The notes under the pieces: model-generated
What the model was told of the DNA's origin: nothing
What the model saw: only the letters and a program-made list of their open reading frames with translations
Database searches by the model: none
Shown: positions 24,344 through 33,697 of the stretch, in pieces
Layout: every line of letters starts with the position of its first letter
Position numbering within the stretch: position 1 is the stretch's first letter
Made by a program: the position numbers and the translations under genes
Assembly: GCF_024519315.1 (NCBI RefSeq)
Contig: NZ_JANIIC010000055.1
Location: 1-64,000, forward strand
Direction of reading: 5' to 3'
Length of the DNA stretch: 64,000 bases
Source of the DNA: Streptomyces malaysiensis subsp. samsunensis
GTDB lineage: Bacteria > Actinomycetota > Actinomycetes > Streptomycetales > Streptomycetaceae

Positions 24344-25939
24344 CTACGCCTGCGAACCGATGCCGGTCAGCGACCGTACTTCCATCTCCGCCTGCTTCTT
24401 GGGATCCGCGGGCTCCTTGCTGAAGATCGTGCCGAGGAATCCGCAGAGGAAGGAGAGCGGAATCGACACCAGGCCGGGGTTGGTGAGGGGGAACCAGTGG
24501 AAGTCCACGCCCTTGATGACCGACGTGGAACTGCCCGAGATGGCCGGTGAGAAGATGATGAGCACCAGGCCGGACACCAGACCGCCGTAGATGCTCCACA
24601 GCGTCCCGGTCGTGTTGAAACGCTTCCAGAACAGCGTGTAGAGAATCGTCGGCAGATTGGCGGACGCCGCGAGCGCCAGGGCCAGCGACACCAGGAAGGC
24701 CACGTTCTGGCCGTTGGTGACGATGCCGCCGAGGATGGCCAGGAAACCGATCACCAGCGCCGTCAGACGCGCGACCCGGATCTCCGACCGCGGGTCGGCC
24801 TTGCCGCGCCGGATCACATTGGCGTACACGTCATGGGCGAACGACGCCGAGGCGGCCAGGGTCAGCCCGGCCACGACCGCCAGGATCGTCGCGAAGGCCA
24901 CCGCGGAGACGATGCCCAGCAGCATCGCGCCGCCGATCTCGAAGGCGAGCAGCGGGGCCGCGGAATTCTCGCCGCCCGGGGCGCTCTCGATCCGGTCCGA
25001 ACCGACCAGGGCGGTGGCGCCGTATCCGACGATCAGGATCGACAGATAGAAGATGAACATCGACCATGAGCACCAGACCACCGAACGCCGGGCCTCCTTG
25101 GCGTCGGGCACGGTGTAGAAGCGCATCAGCACATGCGGCAGGCTGGAGATGCCGAGGACCAGCGACAGGGCCAGCGAGACGAAGTCGAGCTGGTCCATCG
25201 CGTTCTCGCCGTACCAGCCACCGGGGTTGAGCAGATCCCCGCCCAGAGGGCTGTTCTGCGCCGCCTGGTCGAGGATCGCCGAGAAGCTGAACCCGAACTT
25301 GCCCAGGAGGAACACGCTCATGAAGGTCACGCAGATCAGCAGCAGGCCCGCTTTGATGATCTGCACCCAGGTGGTGCCCTTCATGCCGCCCACCAGGACG
25401 TAGAAGACCATCACGAGGCCGACGCCGGTGATGATGAGGGCCTGCCCGCTCTTGCTGTGCACATTGAGCAGCAGGGCGATCAGACCGCCCGCGCCGGCCA
25501 TTTGGGCGAGCATGTAGAAGAACGTGATGACCAGCGTGGAGTTGGCCGCCGCGGCGCGCACCGGGCGCTGCTTCATACGGAAGGCCATCACATCGCCGAC
25601 CGTGAACCGTCCGGTGTTGCGCAGCCGCTCGCCGACCAGCAGAAGGGCGACCAGCCAGGCCACCAGCCATCCCACGGAGTAGAGGAACCCGTCGTAGCCG
25701 TGGACGGCGATCGCTCCCGAAATGCCGAGGAAGGAGGCCGCGGAGAGGAAGTCGCCGGACAGCGCGATGCCGTTCTGGACGCCGGTGAAGGCGCTGCCCG
25801 CGGCGTAGTAGTCGGATGTGGTCGAGTTCCGGTTGGTGGCCTTGTAGACGACGAACAGCGTGATGACGACAAAAGCGAAGAATACGCTCAGGTTGATGAT
25901 CGGGCTGCCGGTCGTGCGGGCTGCGATCTGCACTGTCAT
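24344..25939 (-). CDS. actP: Sodium:solute (cation/acetate) symporter
   Basis: A 531-residue member of the SSS family with about 13 hydrophobic segments, of the ActP type that imports acetate or other short monocarboxylates with a cation. Characteristic stretches are TSDYYAAGSAFTGVQNGIA near the N-terminus, GDFLSAASFLGISGAI, and LVGGMKGTTWVQIIKA. Its ATG overlaps the DUF485 stop (ATGA), the usual yjcH-actP order. Confidence 0.9.
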   Translation of the reverse strand: MTVQIAARTTGSPIINLSVFFAFVVITLFVVYKATNRNSTTSDYYAAGSAFTGVQNGIALSGDFLSAASFLGISGAIAVHGYDGFLYSVGWLVAWLVALLLVGERLRNTGRFTVGDVMAFRMKQRPVRAAAANSTLVITFFYMLAQMAGAGGLIALLLNVHSKSGQALIITGVGLVMVFYVLVGGMKGTTWVQIIKAGLLLICVTFMSVFLLGKFGFSFSAILDQAAQNSPLGGDLLNPGGWYGENAMDQLDFVSLALSLVLGISSLPHVLMRFYTVPDAKEARRSVVWCSWSMFIFYLSILIVGYGATALVGSDRIESAPGGENSAAPLLAFEIGGAMLLGIVSAVAFATILAVVAGLTLAASASFAHDVYANVIRRGKADPRSEIRVARLTALVIGFLAILGGIVTNGQNVAFLVSLALALAASANLPTILYTLFWKRFNTTGTLWSIYGGLVSGLVLIIFSPAISGSSTSVIKGVDFHWFPLTNPGLVSIPLSFLCGFLGTIFSKEPADPKKQAEMEVRSLTGIGSQA

Positions 25940-26331
25940 TCCTTGCCGACCCCCGCCAGCTCGTGGATCGTGTCCACCTGTGGATCAAGTTTCTTGCGTG
26001 CGAAGCGCCGGTATGTGAGGACGATCGTGATCGTCGATATGAATTGGAGCAGGCCGAAAACGGTGCCGGTGTTGACCGCTCCGAACAGCTTGCGGCTCAT
26101 GAAGTCGTGGTCATAGGCCGAGAAGAGAACGAAGGTCATGTACCAGCACAAGAAGAAGGCACTCATGGGGAAGATGAACCAGAGCAGCCGCTTGCGGAGA
26201 AGTTTGAACTCCGGGCTCTGCTGAATCGCCTCGAAGTCGGGCTCACCCGTGTCGTCGACGTACTCGGCGAACCCCGTTCCGGTGGCCCGCTCTGATGGCA
26301 AGGAAGCGGGTGGTCGCACCGATTTATTCAT
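25936..26331 (-). CDS. DUF485 membrane protein, symporter partner
   Basis: 131 residues with two membrane segments (LLWFIFPMSAFFLCWYMTF and a second with FGLLQFISTITIVLTY), typical of the DUF485 (YjcH) proteins that accompany ActP-type symporters. A hydrophilic N-terminal extension of about 50 residues precedes them. The ATG at 26331 follows CCGGAG by five bases. Confidence 0.88.
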   Translation of the reverse strand: MNKSVRPPASLPSERATGTGFAEYVDDTGEPDFEAIQQSPEFKLLRKRLLWFIFPMSAFFLCWYMTFVLFSAYDHDFMSRKLFGAVNTGTVFGLLQFISTITIVLTYRRFARKKLDPQVDTIHELAGVGKE

Positions 26332-26869
26332 GGTTTCTCCGGGGTTTTTCTGACGAGAACGTCGGTTCGGGGCGCCCGCGCTCGGGCGGCAGGGGAGGGG
26401 CAACCGGCGGGCCCCTGACGCGGCAAGTGTAGTAAGGCGCCGGATGCAGTCAACGCCCGCACCGGCTCGTCAGCGGCGCACGTGGCGGCATGTCATGCTG
26501 TGCGTGCGGCTTCGGTGCCCTTTCGAATATGGCGGGACTGGTCGCTGAATCAATACTTTGTCTCTCCTTCCCGTGTTGTCCATTTTGACGTGGTGTCAGG
26601 TTGGCGGCGCCCGCTCAGGGTTGCGCCTCGAGGACGTTTCGGGGCGCGGCGTTGTGTCCCAACTGTCGCCACTGGTAGAACCTCACCCCGGGTAGCACGG
26701 CCCATCGTGCGCGAGTGTGAGTGCGGTTGAGCATGCCGCTGTGCAGTGAGTCTGCCATTGGCATATGACGGCAGCTCCGCCCTCGCCACGCCCTCCCCCG
26801 GCATGTTTGGATAGGTCCAGGAAAGCAGTCTGCGGGGGTGCTCCCAAGAAGCCGGAGGTAGGTTGATCT
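26332..26869. promoter_or_regulatory. Divergent intergenic region, symporter and OFA transporter
   Basis: 538 bp with no supportable gene. It is less GC-rich than its surroundings in parts (about 26510-26590). It contains the small palindrome TGCCATTGGCA (26753-26763), about 105 bp before the OFA-transporter start, which could be an operator. The right end carries GGAGGTAGG, the ribosome binding site of the transporter. Confidence 0.5.
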
Positions 26870-28258
26870 GTGGGTTTCCTCGATCGCTCGCGCATCATCG
26901 CAGGGGCGGGCTGGAATCGTTGGCTGATTCCGCCGGCGGCGCTTGCGATCCACTTCTCCATCGGTCAGGCCTACGCCTGGAGCGTCTTTAAGATACCCCT
27001 GGAAGATTCCCTAGACATCTCGGGAACGGCCAGTGCCCTCCCCTTCCAGATCGGCATCCTGGTACTGGGGCTCTCCGCCGCGTTCGGTGGAACGCTGGTC
27101 GAGAGAAAAGGGCCGCGCTGGGCCATGTTCGTGTCGCTGGTGACCTTCTCCTCCGGCTTCCTGGTCGCCGCGCTCGGCGTCGCCACGCGCAATTACTGGC
27201 TGGTCGTTCTCGGGTACGGCGGTATCGGCGGAGTCGGCCTCGGTATCGGGTACATCGCGCCGGTGTCCACCTTGATGAAGTGGTTCCCGGACCGGCCGGG
27301 CATGGCCACCGGTACGGCCATCATGGGCTTCGGCGGTGGCGCGCTGATCGCCTCTCCCTGGTCGACGGAGATGCTCGAGGCGTTCGGCGGTGACACCGGC
27401 GGTATCGCCCGGACGTTCCTGGTGCACGGCCTGGCCTACGCCGTGTTCATGTCGCTGGGCGTGGTGCTGGTGCGGGTGCCGCCCGAGGGCTGGCGGCCGG
27501 CCGGCTGGACGCCCCGCGACGACGCGGGGAAGAGGCTCGTCACCACCGCGAACGTATCGGCCAGGAACGCGGTGCGGACACCGCAGTTCTGGTTGCTCTG
27601 GGTCGTCCTGTGCATGAACGTTACTGCTGGTATCGGGGTCCTGGAGAAGGCCGCCCCGATGATCCAGGACTTCTTCCACGACACGGCGAGTCCGGTGAGC
27701 GCGAGCGCCGCCACCGGGTTCGTCGCGCTGCTGTCCCTGGCCAACATGGCCGGTCGCTTCGTATGGTCCTCGGTCTCCGACGTGGTCGGCCGGAAGAACA
27801 TCTACCGCCTGTACCTCGGCGCAGGCGCCCTGCTCTACCTCACCCTCATGCTCGAAAAGGACAGCAGCACCGCGCTGTTCGTCGCCTCGACCATGGCGAT
27901 CCTGTCGTTCTACGGCGGTGGATTCGCCACCGTGCCGGCCTACCTCAAGGATCTGTTCGGCACCTACCAGGTCGGCGCGATCCACGGCCGGCTGCTGACC
28001 GCGTGGTCGATCGCCGGAGTCGCCGGACCGCTCATCGTCGATTCCATCGCGGATGCCGCGCAGAGGGACGGGCGCACCGGCCCGTCCCTCTACACCTTCT
28101 CGTTCTCCCTCATGATGGGGCTGCTCATCATCGGCTTCATCGCGAACGAGCTGGTGCGCCCGGTGAATCCGAAGTTCCATGAACCGGAGCCGGCGGTCCG
28201 CGAGGAGCCGTTGTCCCCAGAGGAGACCCCCGATCCCATTCCGGCAGAGAGGCGGTAG
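26870..28258 (+). CDS. OFA-family MFS transporter (oxalate/formate antiporter type)
   Basis: A 462-residue, 12-helix major facilitator of the OFA family, with the family's N-terminal AIHFSIGQAYAWSVFKIPL and GGIGGVGLGIGYIAPVSTLMKWFPDRPG segments. Substrates in the family are small di- and monocarboxylates such as oxalate and formate; the one here is unknown. The GTG start follows GGAGGTAGG. It is directly followed by a 48-residue companion, and the neighbouring divergent operon also encodes carboxylate uptake. Confidence 0.88.
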   Translation: MGFLDRSRIIAGAGWNRWLIPPAALAIHFSIGQAYAWSVFKIPLEDSLDISGTASALPFQIGILVLGLSAAFGGTLVERKGPRWAMFVSLVTFSSGFLVAALGVATRNYWLVVLGYGGIGGVGLGIGYIAPVSTLMKWFPDRPGMATGTAIMGFGGGALIASPWSTEMLEAFGGDTGGIARTFLVHGLAYAVFMSLGVVLVRVPPEGWRPAGWTPRDDAGKRLVTTANVSARNAVRTPQFWLLWVVLCMNVTAGIGVLEKAAPMIQDFFHDTASPVSASAATGFVALLSLANMAGRFVWSSVSDVVGRKNIYRLYLGAGALLYLTLMLEKDSSTALFVASTMAILSFYGGGFATVPAYLKDLFGTYQVGAIHGRLLTAWSIAGVAGPLIVDSIADAAQRDGRTGPSLYTFSFSLMMGLLIIGFIANELVRPVNPKFHEPEPAVREEPLSPEETPDPIPAERR

Positions 28259-28262
28259 ACCG

Positions 28263-28409
28263 GTGGCCGACGCAGACAGTCCCTCGTCGAACACGGCCGA
28301 GGCGGGCGGTTCTCCCGTCGTCATGGCCGTGGCATGGCTGTGGGTGGCTGTGCCGTTTCTATACGGCCTCTATCAACTCGCCGAGAAAAGCAGCAAGTTG
28401 TTCGAGTAA
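28263..28409 (+). CDS. MFS transporter small companion subunit
   Basis: A 48-residue protein with one membrane helix (VVMAVAWLWVAVPFLYGLYQL) and a short charged C-terminus. It starts with GTG four bases after the OFA-transporter stop, so the two are coupled. Small helices of this kind regularly follow OFA transporters in actinomycetes. Its function is unknown; stabilising or regulating the transporter is the simple idea. Confidence 0.8.
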   Translation: MADADSPSSNTAEAGGSPVVMAVAWLWVAVPFLYGLYQLAEKSSKLFE

Positions 28410-28469
28410 AGGCGGACGCGTCGGCGCATCGCCGCAGCGATGTGCCGGGGCGCCTGCCGGGCGTTCGAC

Positions 28470-28487
28470 TTTCCCCGTCCGGGGAAA
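28470..28487. promoter_or_regulatory. Short perfect inverted repeat
   Basis: TTTCCCC and GGGGAAA around a four-base loop, between the transporter pair and the kinase operon. It could be a weak terminator or an operator for the kinase operon. Confidence 0.35.
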
Positions 28488-28553
28488 TCCCAGGAGAAAC
28501 GGCATCGTGATACATCCCAGTGGGCAAGCCGGTCCGAGCGCGGAGGGCGCCTC

Positions 28554-31424
28554 ATGACCCCGGGCAGGCATGCGGCCGCGCGCGATCGCTCGCCGTCGTG
28601 GTGGGCCGGCGTCGTGGAATGGCGGAACTGGCGGCTGCCGGTGAAGATGGGCGCCGTTCTGGTGGTGCCCGCTCTGCTCGCCGTCGCCCTGGGCGTCGTG
28701 CAGATCCAGCGCGACGTCCAGCGCGCCAACACGTACGCGGACGTACAGCGGCTGGTCAAGCTGCGCGATGGGCTGATGCCGTTGATCGGCGATCTCCAGA
28801 TGGAGCGGACCATGTCGGCCGAGCGGCTGCGCGGCGGTGGCTCCGCCGATCCGGCCATGCTCCGTCGGCAGAACCAGCGCGTGGACCGCGCCCAGGCCGC
28901 CGTCACACACACCACGGAGCGTGCCCACGGGCTCCAAGGGGTGACGGCGAACCGCTACCGCGACGCGTTCAAGCTGCTGGACCAGTTGCCCGCGCTGCGT
29001 GCGCAGGTGACGTCCAAGGACATCGGCTCGTGGACCGCGGTGACCCGGTACAGCAAGATCATCAACAGTCTGCTCGACCTGGACCAGGCACTGGGCAGCC
29101 GGTTCGGTGAACCCCAGCTGTCCGGACCGGCGACCGCGCTGTACGACCTGGAGCTGGTCCAGGAGCAGGTCCACCTCCAGCATGTGATCGTCACGGAGGC
29201 CCCCGAGCCGGGCACGCTGGAGGACCCCAAGCTCATCAGGGCGCTCGTGGAGTCCGACATCCGGATGCGGGACAACCTCAGTGACTTCCGGGCCGTGGCC
29301 GCCGCGTCGGACGAACGCACCTACCAGCGCACCGTCACCGGCCCGGAGGTCGAACGGCGCACTGAGCTGCTCGATGCCGTGATGTCCCGGCCGGCAGCGC
29401 CGAGCGCCGGGCAGAACGCCGCCGACACAGCGCCGCCGTTCTCCGTCCGTGACTGGAACCGCAGTTCGGAGGCGACCGGAACCCTGATCCACACGGTGGA
29501 GAAGAGGCTCGCCGACCGGCTCCGCGTGACCTCCGCCAAATTGCAGGACGAGACGAGCGACCGGGCCGGTGCGGAGTCCGTGCTGCTCTTCGCCGTGCTC
29601 CTGCTGGCCCTCGCCATCGGGATCGCCATCGCCCGGCATCTGCTGCGGTCGCTGACCGTACTGCGCTCCACCGCGCTCGACGTGGCCGAACGGCGGCTCC
29701 CGGAGGCGGTGTCGAGCATCCGCGAGGGCGAGGTGTCGAGTACGTCGATCAGCGCCGTGCCGGTCCACACCACCGAGGAGTTCGGGCAGCTGGCGCGGGC
29801 GTTCGACGCGGTGCACGGCCAGGCCGTACGTCTGGCCGCCGAGCAGGCCGCGCTCCGCGGCGACCTGCGGGACACCCTGGTCAACCTCTCCCGGCGCAGC
29901 CAGAGCCTGGTGGACCGGCTGCTGCGCCTGATGGAGCAGCTCGAATCGCATGAAGAGGACCCGGACCAGCTGGCCAGCCTCTTCAAGCTGGACCACCTGG
30001 CGACCCGGATGCGGCGCAACAACGAGAACCTGATGGTGCTGTGCGGCAGCACCCCGGTCCGCCCCTCCGAGCAACGCGTGCCGCTCGACAGTGTGCTGCG
30101 GGCCGCGGTCTCCGAGATCGAGCACTACCGGAGGGTGGTGGTGCAGCCCGTTCCCGAGGCCGAAGTGATCGGGTACGCTGCCGGTGACCTGGCGCGAATG
30201 ATCGCTGAGCTGCTCGACAATGCCACCGCGTTCTCCCCGCCGGAGACCCAGGTGATCATCAGCAATACACTACGGCTTGACGGTTCCGCACTGATCGAGG
30301 TCCGCGACGAGGGATTCGGGATGAGCGGCGCCGAACTGGCCAAGGCTCATCGTCGCGTAGCGGGGGACGCATCCGTGGAGGTACCGACGTCCCGGCAGAT
30401 GGGTCTGACCGTCGTCGGCCGGCTGGCCCGTCGCCACGGCCTCGGCGTGGAGCTGATCTCGGAGCGGGACACCGGTGGCGGACTGCGGGCGGGTGTGCTG
30501 GTACCGGCCAAGCTGATGCTCGGGGACAGGCCCGCCCTCACCGGCGGCCGGGAGTCCGCACTGCCCGTCCGGCGGGCCTCCGCCAGGACCGCCGAGCCGG
30601 CGCGGGCGCACCGGGAGGTCGGCGGCGTCACCGCGGCACCCCTGCCGCGCCGCACGCCCGACGCCGCCCGCTCGCTACGCGCCGGTGACTCCCCGGCCGC
30701 TTCCGGACATACGGGCCGCTCCCTGCCGACCCGTCCGCGGGCGTTCGCCGATCCCCAGCAGGACGGCGGCGGACTGCCGCGCAGGACACCTCCCGGCAGG
30801 ACGGGCCACCCCGCCAAGGCCGGCCATCCCGGCCCGGTCGGCGAGGGCGCACCGGTCGGCGAGGGCGCACCCGAGAGGACCGGTGCCGGGTCAGGCAACG
30901 GCGCGGCCCCCGCGGACCGCCGTGCCCAACGGCCGCCGGGGCAGCCCACGGTGCCACCCCAGCGTTCGCGTCCGCCCGCCCAGGACGACGCCCCCTCGCC
31001 ATGGTTCGCCTCGGCCGCGTCCGAGCACACACCGCAAGGCCCTCCCGGCGAGGAGCGGCCGGACGGCCGCGGGCCGGTGGACCTCCCGGCGGCCCCGGCC
31101 CCCCGGCGCCCCGCCCCCGCCGCGTCCAGAGCCCCGGACGAGAGCGGGCCGGACGCCGTGGCGGAGCCGGGCCGGATCGTCCACGACCGGCCGGGCGTCG
31201 CGGAGGCGGGCGGAACCACCCCGGCCGGGCTGCCCCGGCGGATGCCGCGCCAGCGCCCGGTCCCGGACCAGGACAAGCCCCGTGCCACCGGAGACCGGCC
31301 CACGCCGCGTGCCACCGGAGACGAGGAGAGCGCGCGGCGCAACGCCGGGCGCACCCATACGTTCCTCAGCAATTACCAGTCGGGCATCCGCCGGGCTCAG
31401 CCCGACGGACGCGACGAGACATAA
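28554..31424 (+). CDS. cvnA: Conservon-type histidine kinase with nitrate/nitrite-sensing domain
   Basis: A 956-residue membrane kinase. TM1 lies at about 33-50, an extracytoplasmic NIT-type sensor of mostly helical sequence at about 60-330, TM2 at about 341-362, HAMP at about 363-420, a dimerisation-like helix region, and a HATPase with N-box LLDNATAFSPP near 552 and G-box DEGFGMS. No classical H-box His is obvious, as is usual for CvnA proteins. From about 660 onward roughly 300 residues are Pro/Arg/Gly-rich and probably disordered. The ATG at 28554 has GGAGG upstream. It heads an operon with roadblock and DUF742 genes. Confidence 0.85.
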   Translation: MTPGRHAAARDRSPSWWAGVVEWRNWRLPVKMGAVLVVPALLAVALGVVQIQRDVQRANTYADVQRLVKLRDGLMPLIGDLQMERTMSAERLRGGGSADPAMLRRQNQRVDRAQAAVTHTTERAHGLQGVTANRYRDAFKLLDQLPALRAQVTSKDIGSWTAVTRYSKIINSLLDLDQALGSRFGEPQLSGPATALYDLELVQEQVHLQHVIVTEAPEPGTLEDPKLIRALVESDIRMRDNLSDFRAVAAASDERTYQRTVTGPEVERRTELLDAVMSRPAAPSAGQNAADTAPPFSVRDWNRSSEATGTLIHTVEKRLADRLRVTSAKLQDETSDRAGAESVLLFAVLLLALAIGIAIARHLLRSLTVLRSTALDVAERRLPEAVSSIREGEVSSTSISAVPVHTTEEFGQLARAFDAVHGQAVRLAAEQAALRGDLRDTLVNLSRRSQSLVDRLLRLMEQLESHEEDPDQLASLFKLDHLATRMRRNNENLMVLCGSTPVRPSEQRVPLDSVLRAAVSEIEHYRRVVVQPVPEAEVIGYAAGDLARMIAELLDNATAFSPPETQVIISNTLRLDGSALIEVRDEGFGMSGAELAKAHRRVAGDASVEVPTSRQMGLTVVGRLARRHGLGVELISERDTGGGLRAGVLVPAKLMLGDRPALTGGRESALPVRRASARTAEPARAHREVGGVTAAPLPRRTPDAARSLRAGDSPAASGHTGRSLPTRPRAFADPQQDGGGLPRRTPPGRTGHPAKAGHPGPVGEGAPVGEGAPERTGAGSGNGAAPADRRAQRPPGQPTVPPQRSRPPAQDDAPSPWFASAASEHTPQGPPGEERPDGRGPVDLPAAPAPRRPAPAASRAPDESGPDAVAEPGRIVHDRPGVAEAGGTTPAGLPRRMPRQRPVPDQDKPRATGDRPTPRATGDEESARRNAGRTHTFLSNYQSGIRRAQPDGRDET

Positions 31425-31454
31425 GGTCTCAGCGAAGATGGACAGGAAGAACCC

Positions 31455-31904
31455 ATGACCTCACCCCAGCTGCGGGAGGTGAGCCAGTTCGGATGGCTGG
31501 TCACCAACTTCACCGAGCGTGTGCCCAATGTGGCGCATGCCGTGGTGGTCTCGGCCGACGGATTGTTGCTCACCGCGTCGGACGGGCTGGCGGCGGATCG
31601 AGCCGAGCAGGTGGCCACCATTGCGGCGGGGGCCGTCAGCCTCATCCAGGGCGCCGCCCAGTGCCTGGAAACCGGTGATGTGCGCTCGTCCGTGGTCCAG
31701 ATGGAGCATGGAAACATGCTGCTGATGTCGATCAAGGACGGCTCGTGCCTCGTGGTACTGGCGGCGCCGGACTGCGAGATCGGCCAGGTGGCATACGAGA
31801 TGACCGTACTGGTCGACCAGGTCGGCGAGATGCTGACCCCGGAACTCCGCGCCGAATTGCAGGAATTGAACCTGCAAGCCGTGAAGCGGACAGCAGCCCA
31901 ATAG
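31455..31904 (+). CDS. cvnB: Roadblock/LC7-domain protein (CvnB type)
   Basis: 149 residues of one roadblock/LC7 domain, with the typical FGWLVTNFTERVPNVAHAVVVSADGLLL opening divided as an alpha-beta pattern and AEQVATIAAG following. In conservons such proteins act with a small GTPase as regulators at the membrane. It lies 30 bp after the kinase and 16 bp before the DUF742 gene. Confidence 0.9.
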   Translation: MTSPQLREVSQFGWLVTNFTERVPNVAHAVVVSADGLLLTASDGLAADRAEQVATIAAGAVSLIQGAAQCLETGDVRSSVVQMEHGNMLLMSIKDGSCLVVLAAPDCEIGQVAYEMTVLVDQVGEMLTPELRAELQELNLQAVKRTAAQ

Positions 31905-31920
31905 GCCGAACGGGGAGATC

Positions 31921-32532
31921 ATGAGCACCGGTGAAGGCCCTTCCGGGCAGGGACCTGGGAGAGAACAGGGGGCGGAGGACGAACAGACCTTCGCCGACGT
32001 GCTCAACGCCTTCAGCTTCGGCAAAGGCCGACGCGGGCGGAAGACGCCTCGATCCGACGGGAAGCAGGAGCCCCGGTCTCGCCGTGAGGCCGCGGACGCC
32101 GGGCCCGACGACCCCACGGGAGCCTTCCCGGGGGCGTCGTCGGACCCCGACCAGCCGGCCGTCTGGGAGTCCGAGCACGACGAGAGCCAGGGCCCGGCCT
32201 CGCTGGTGCGCGCCTACTCCTGGACCGGCGGCCGGACCAGGTCCGACCATCACTTCGAGGTGGAGACCCTGGTCACCACCACCGATCTGGGCCACCGCTC
32301 CACCGCCACCCTTCAGGCGGACCACCGCCCGGTGATCGCGCTGTGCCAGGAGCCGAGGTCGGTGGCGGAGGTGGCGGCCATGCTCTCGGTGCCGCTGGGC
32401 GTGGCCAAGGTCCTGCTCGGCGACATGGCGGAGCGCGGGCTGATCACCGTCCACCGCACGGCCTCCGCGGACGGCGAAACACCGGACGTCTCCCTGATGG
32501 AGCGGGTGTTGGTGGGGCTTCGGCGGATCTAG
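31921..32532 (+). CDS. cvnC: DUF742 protein (CvnC type)
   Basis: 203 residues. The N-terminal 85 or so are charged and low in order; the DUF742 core follows (LVRAYSWTGGRTR, FEVETLVTTT, then PRSVAEVAAMLSVPLGVAKVLLGDMAERGLI, a winged-helix-like segment). DUF742 proteins are longer here than the usual 120-130 residues because of the N-terminal extension. It is the last gene before a strong terminator; the CvnD GTPase expected next is absent. Confidence 0.88.
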   Translation: MSTGEGPSGQGPGREQGAEDEQTFADVLNAFSFGKGRRGRKTPRSDGKQEPRSRREAADAGPDDPTGAFPGASSDPDQPAVWESEHDESQGPASLVRAYSWTGGRTRSDHHFEVETLVTTTDLGHRSTATLQADHRPVIALCQEPRSVAEVAAMLSVPLGVAKVLLGDMAERGLITVHRTASADGETPDVSLMERVLVGLRRI

Positions 32533-32548
32533 GGGCTGTCTGCGGTTC

Positions 32549-32585
32549 GGCGCGCGAGGATCGAACAGGTCCTCGCGCGCCTTTA
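32549..32585 (+). terminator. Intrinsic terminator of the conservon operon
   Basis: A perfect 12-bp stem (GGCGCGCGAGGA and TCCTCGCGCGCC) with a nine-base loop and a following TTTAT, 17 bp after the DUF742 stop. Confidence 0.88.
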
Positions 32586-32676
32586 TGTCCGTCTTCGTGT
32601 GTGATGTCCGCCGTGATATCCCGGCGCGCTGATTGCTTGTGCGCGTTCCAAGCCGACACTGAGCAGTTTCAAGCTC

Positions 32677-32705
32677 TTGACGTGGCTCGGTCTGATCGGT
32701 TTACT
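32677..32705 (+). promoter_or_regulatory. Candidate promoter of the GH114 sugar locus
   Basis: TTGACG and TTTACT separated by 17 bp, matching a vegetative sigma-70-type promoter at five of six and four of six positions. It lies about 140 bp before the GH114 start; the rest of the 313-bp gap after the conservon shows nothing else. Confidence 0.45.
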
Positions 32706-32845
32706 CCCTGGCACGCCGATGTGGAGTTTTCGGCGGCAGAGGTACGCCCAGCCGGTATGCGGTGCCACCGCGAGTCCGGCCCGAGTCGCCAGGTCGCCGT
32801 CCGTGACCGAGGCGGGGCCGTGCCCCCGGATCATGGAGCTCTGCG

Positions 32846-33682
32846 ATGAGCCTGAACCGTTCGCGCATCCGTACCACTGTGGGCACCGCCGTGGCCTGCG
32901 CCTCGGCCGCCGCGGCCGGTGTTCTCGCCCCCGCCCCCGCCTCGGCCGCCTCGGTCGCCCTTCCCCCGGTCCACGCGGGCTTCGACTACCAGATCGGCGG
33001 GGCGTACACCCCGCCGAGCGGAGTGGGGGTGGTCAGCCGTGACCACAGCGCCTCCCCGGCTCCCGGCCTGTACAACATCTGTTACGTCAACGCCTTCCAG
33101 ACCCAGCGGATCGGCGACCCGGGCGGCCCGGACGACTGGGACCGGGACCTGCTGCTGAAGGACGGCGACGGCGAGGTCGTCATCGACCCGGACTGGGACG
33201 AGGCGATCCTGGACATCACCACCGACGCCAAGCGGCAGAGCATCGCGCACAAGATCGAGGCCCAGATCGACGAATGCGCCGCCAAGGGCTTCAACGCCCT
33301 GGAGCTCGACAACTTCGACACCTACACCCGGGATGTCGTCAAGGGCGCGATCACCGACTCGCACGCCCAGACCTATATGCGGATCCTCTCCTCCTACGGC
33401 CACGGCAAGGGCCTGGCCGTCGGCCAGAAGAACACCGTGGAACTGGCCCCGAACCACGCCGCCAACGGTCTCGACTTCGCCATCGCGGAGGAGTGCGGCG
33501 ACCCCGAGTGGAACGAGTGCTCCCAGTACCTCTCCGCGTTCGGGGACCACGCCATCTTCATCGAGTACACCGCCGCCGGTATGGCGAACGCCTGCCGGTA
33601 CGGCGACCGGGTGAGCGTCGTACAGCGTGATCGCGATGTCGTCCCCGAGGGCCACGGCGGATACCTCCGCAAGACCTGCTGA
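32846..33682 (+). CDS. Secreted GH114 endo-alpha-1,4-polygalactosaminidase-like enzyme
   Basis: 278 residues with a Sec signal peptide (about 1-34, ending ASA) and a GH114 TIM-barrel domain. Typical segments are FDYQIGGAY at the start of the barrel, LYNICYVNAFQTQ, and acidic loops FNALELDNFDTYTR and IAEECGDPEWNEC, which hold the expected catalytic Asp/Glu. GH114 enzymes cut alpha-1,4-linked galactosamine polymers such as fungal galactosaminogalactan and related bacterial biofilm polymers. GGAG precedes the ATG. It is followed within 16 bp by a sugar-binding lipoprotein, so the products are probably imported. Confidence 0.86.
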   Translation: MSLNRSRIRTTVGTAVACASAAAAGVLAPAPASAASVALPPVHAGFDYQIGGAYTPPSGVGVVSRDHSASPAPGLYNICYVNAFQTQRIGDPGGPDDWDRDLLLKDGDGEVVIDPDWDEAILDITTDAKRQSIAHKIEAQIDECAAKGFNALELDNFDTYTRDVVKGAITDSHAQTYMRILSSYGHGKGLAVGQKNTVELAPNHAANGLDFAIAEECGDPEWNECSQYLSAFGDHAIFIEYTAAGMANACRYGDRVSVVQRDRDVVPEGHGGYLRKTC

Positions 33683-33697
33683 CCTCCGGAGGCGGAC

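Noticed and set aside
26482..26961. Several small frames on both strands in the 538-bp gap
   Set aside because: None has a ribosome binding site, family resemblance or coding-type third-position bias.
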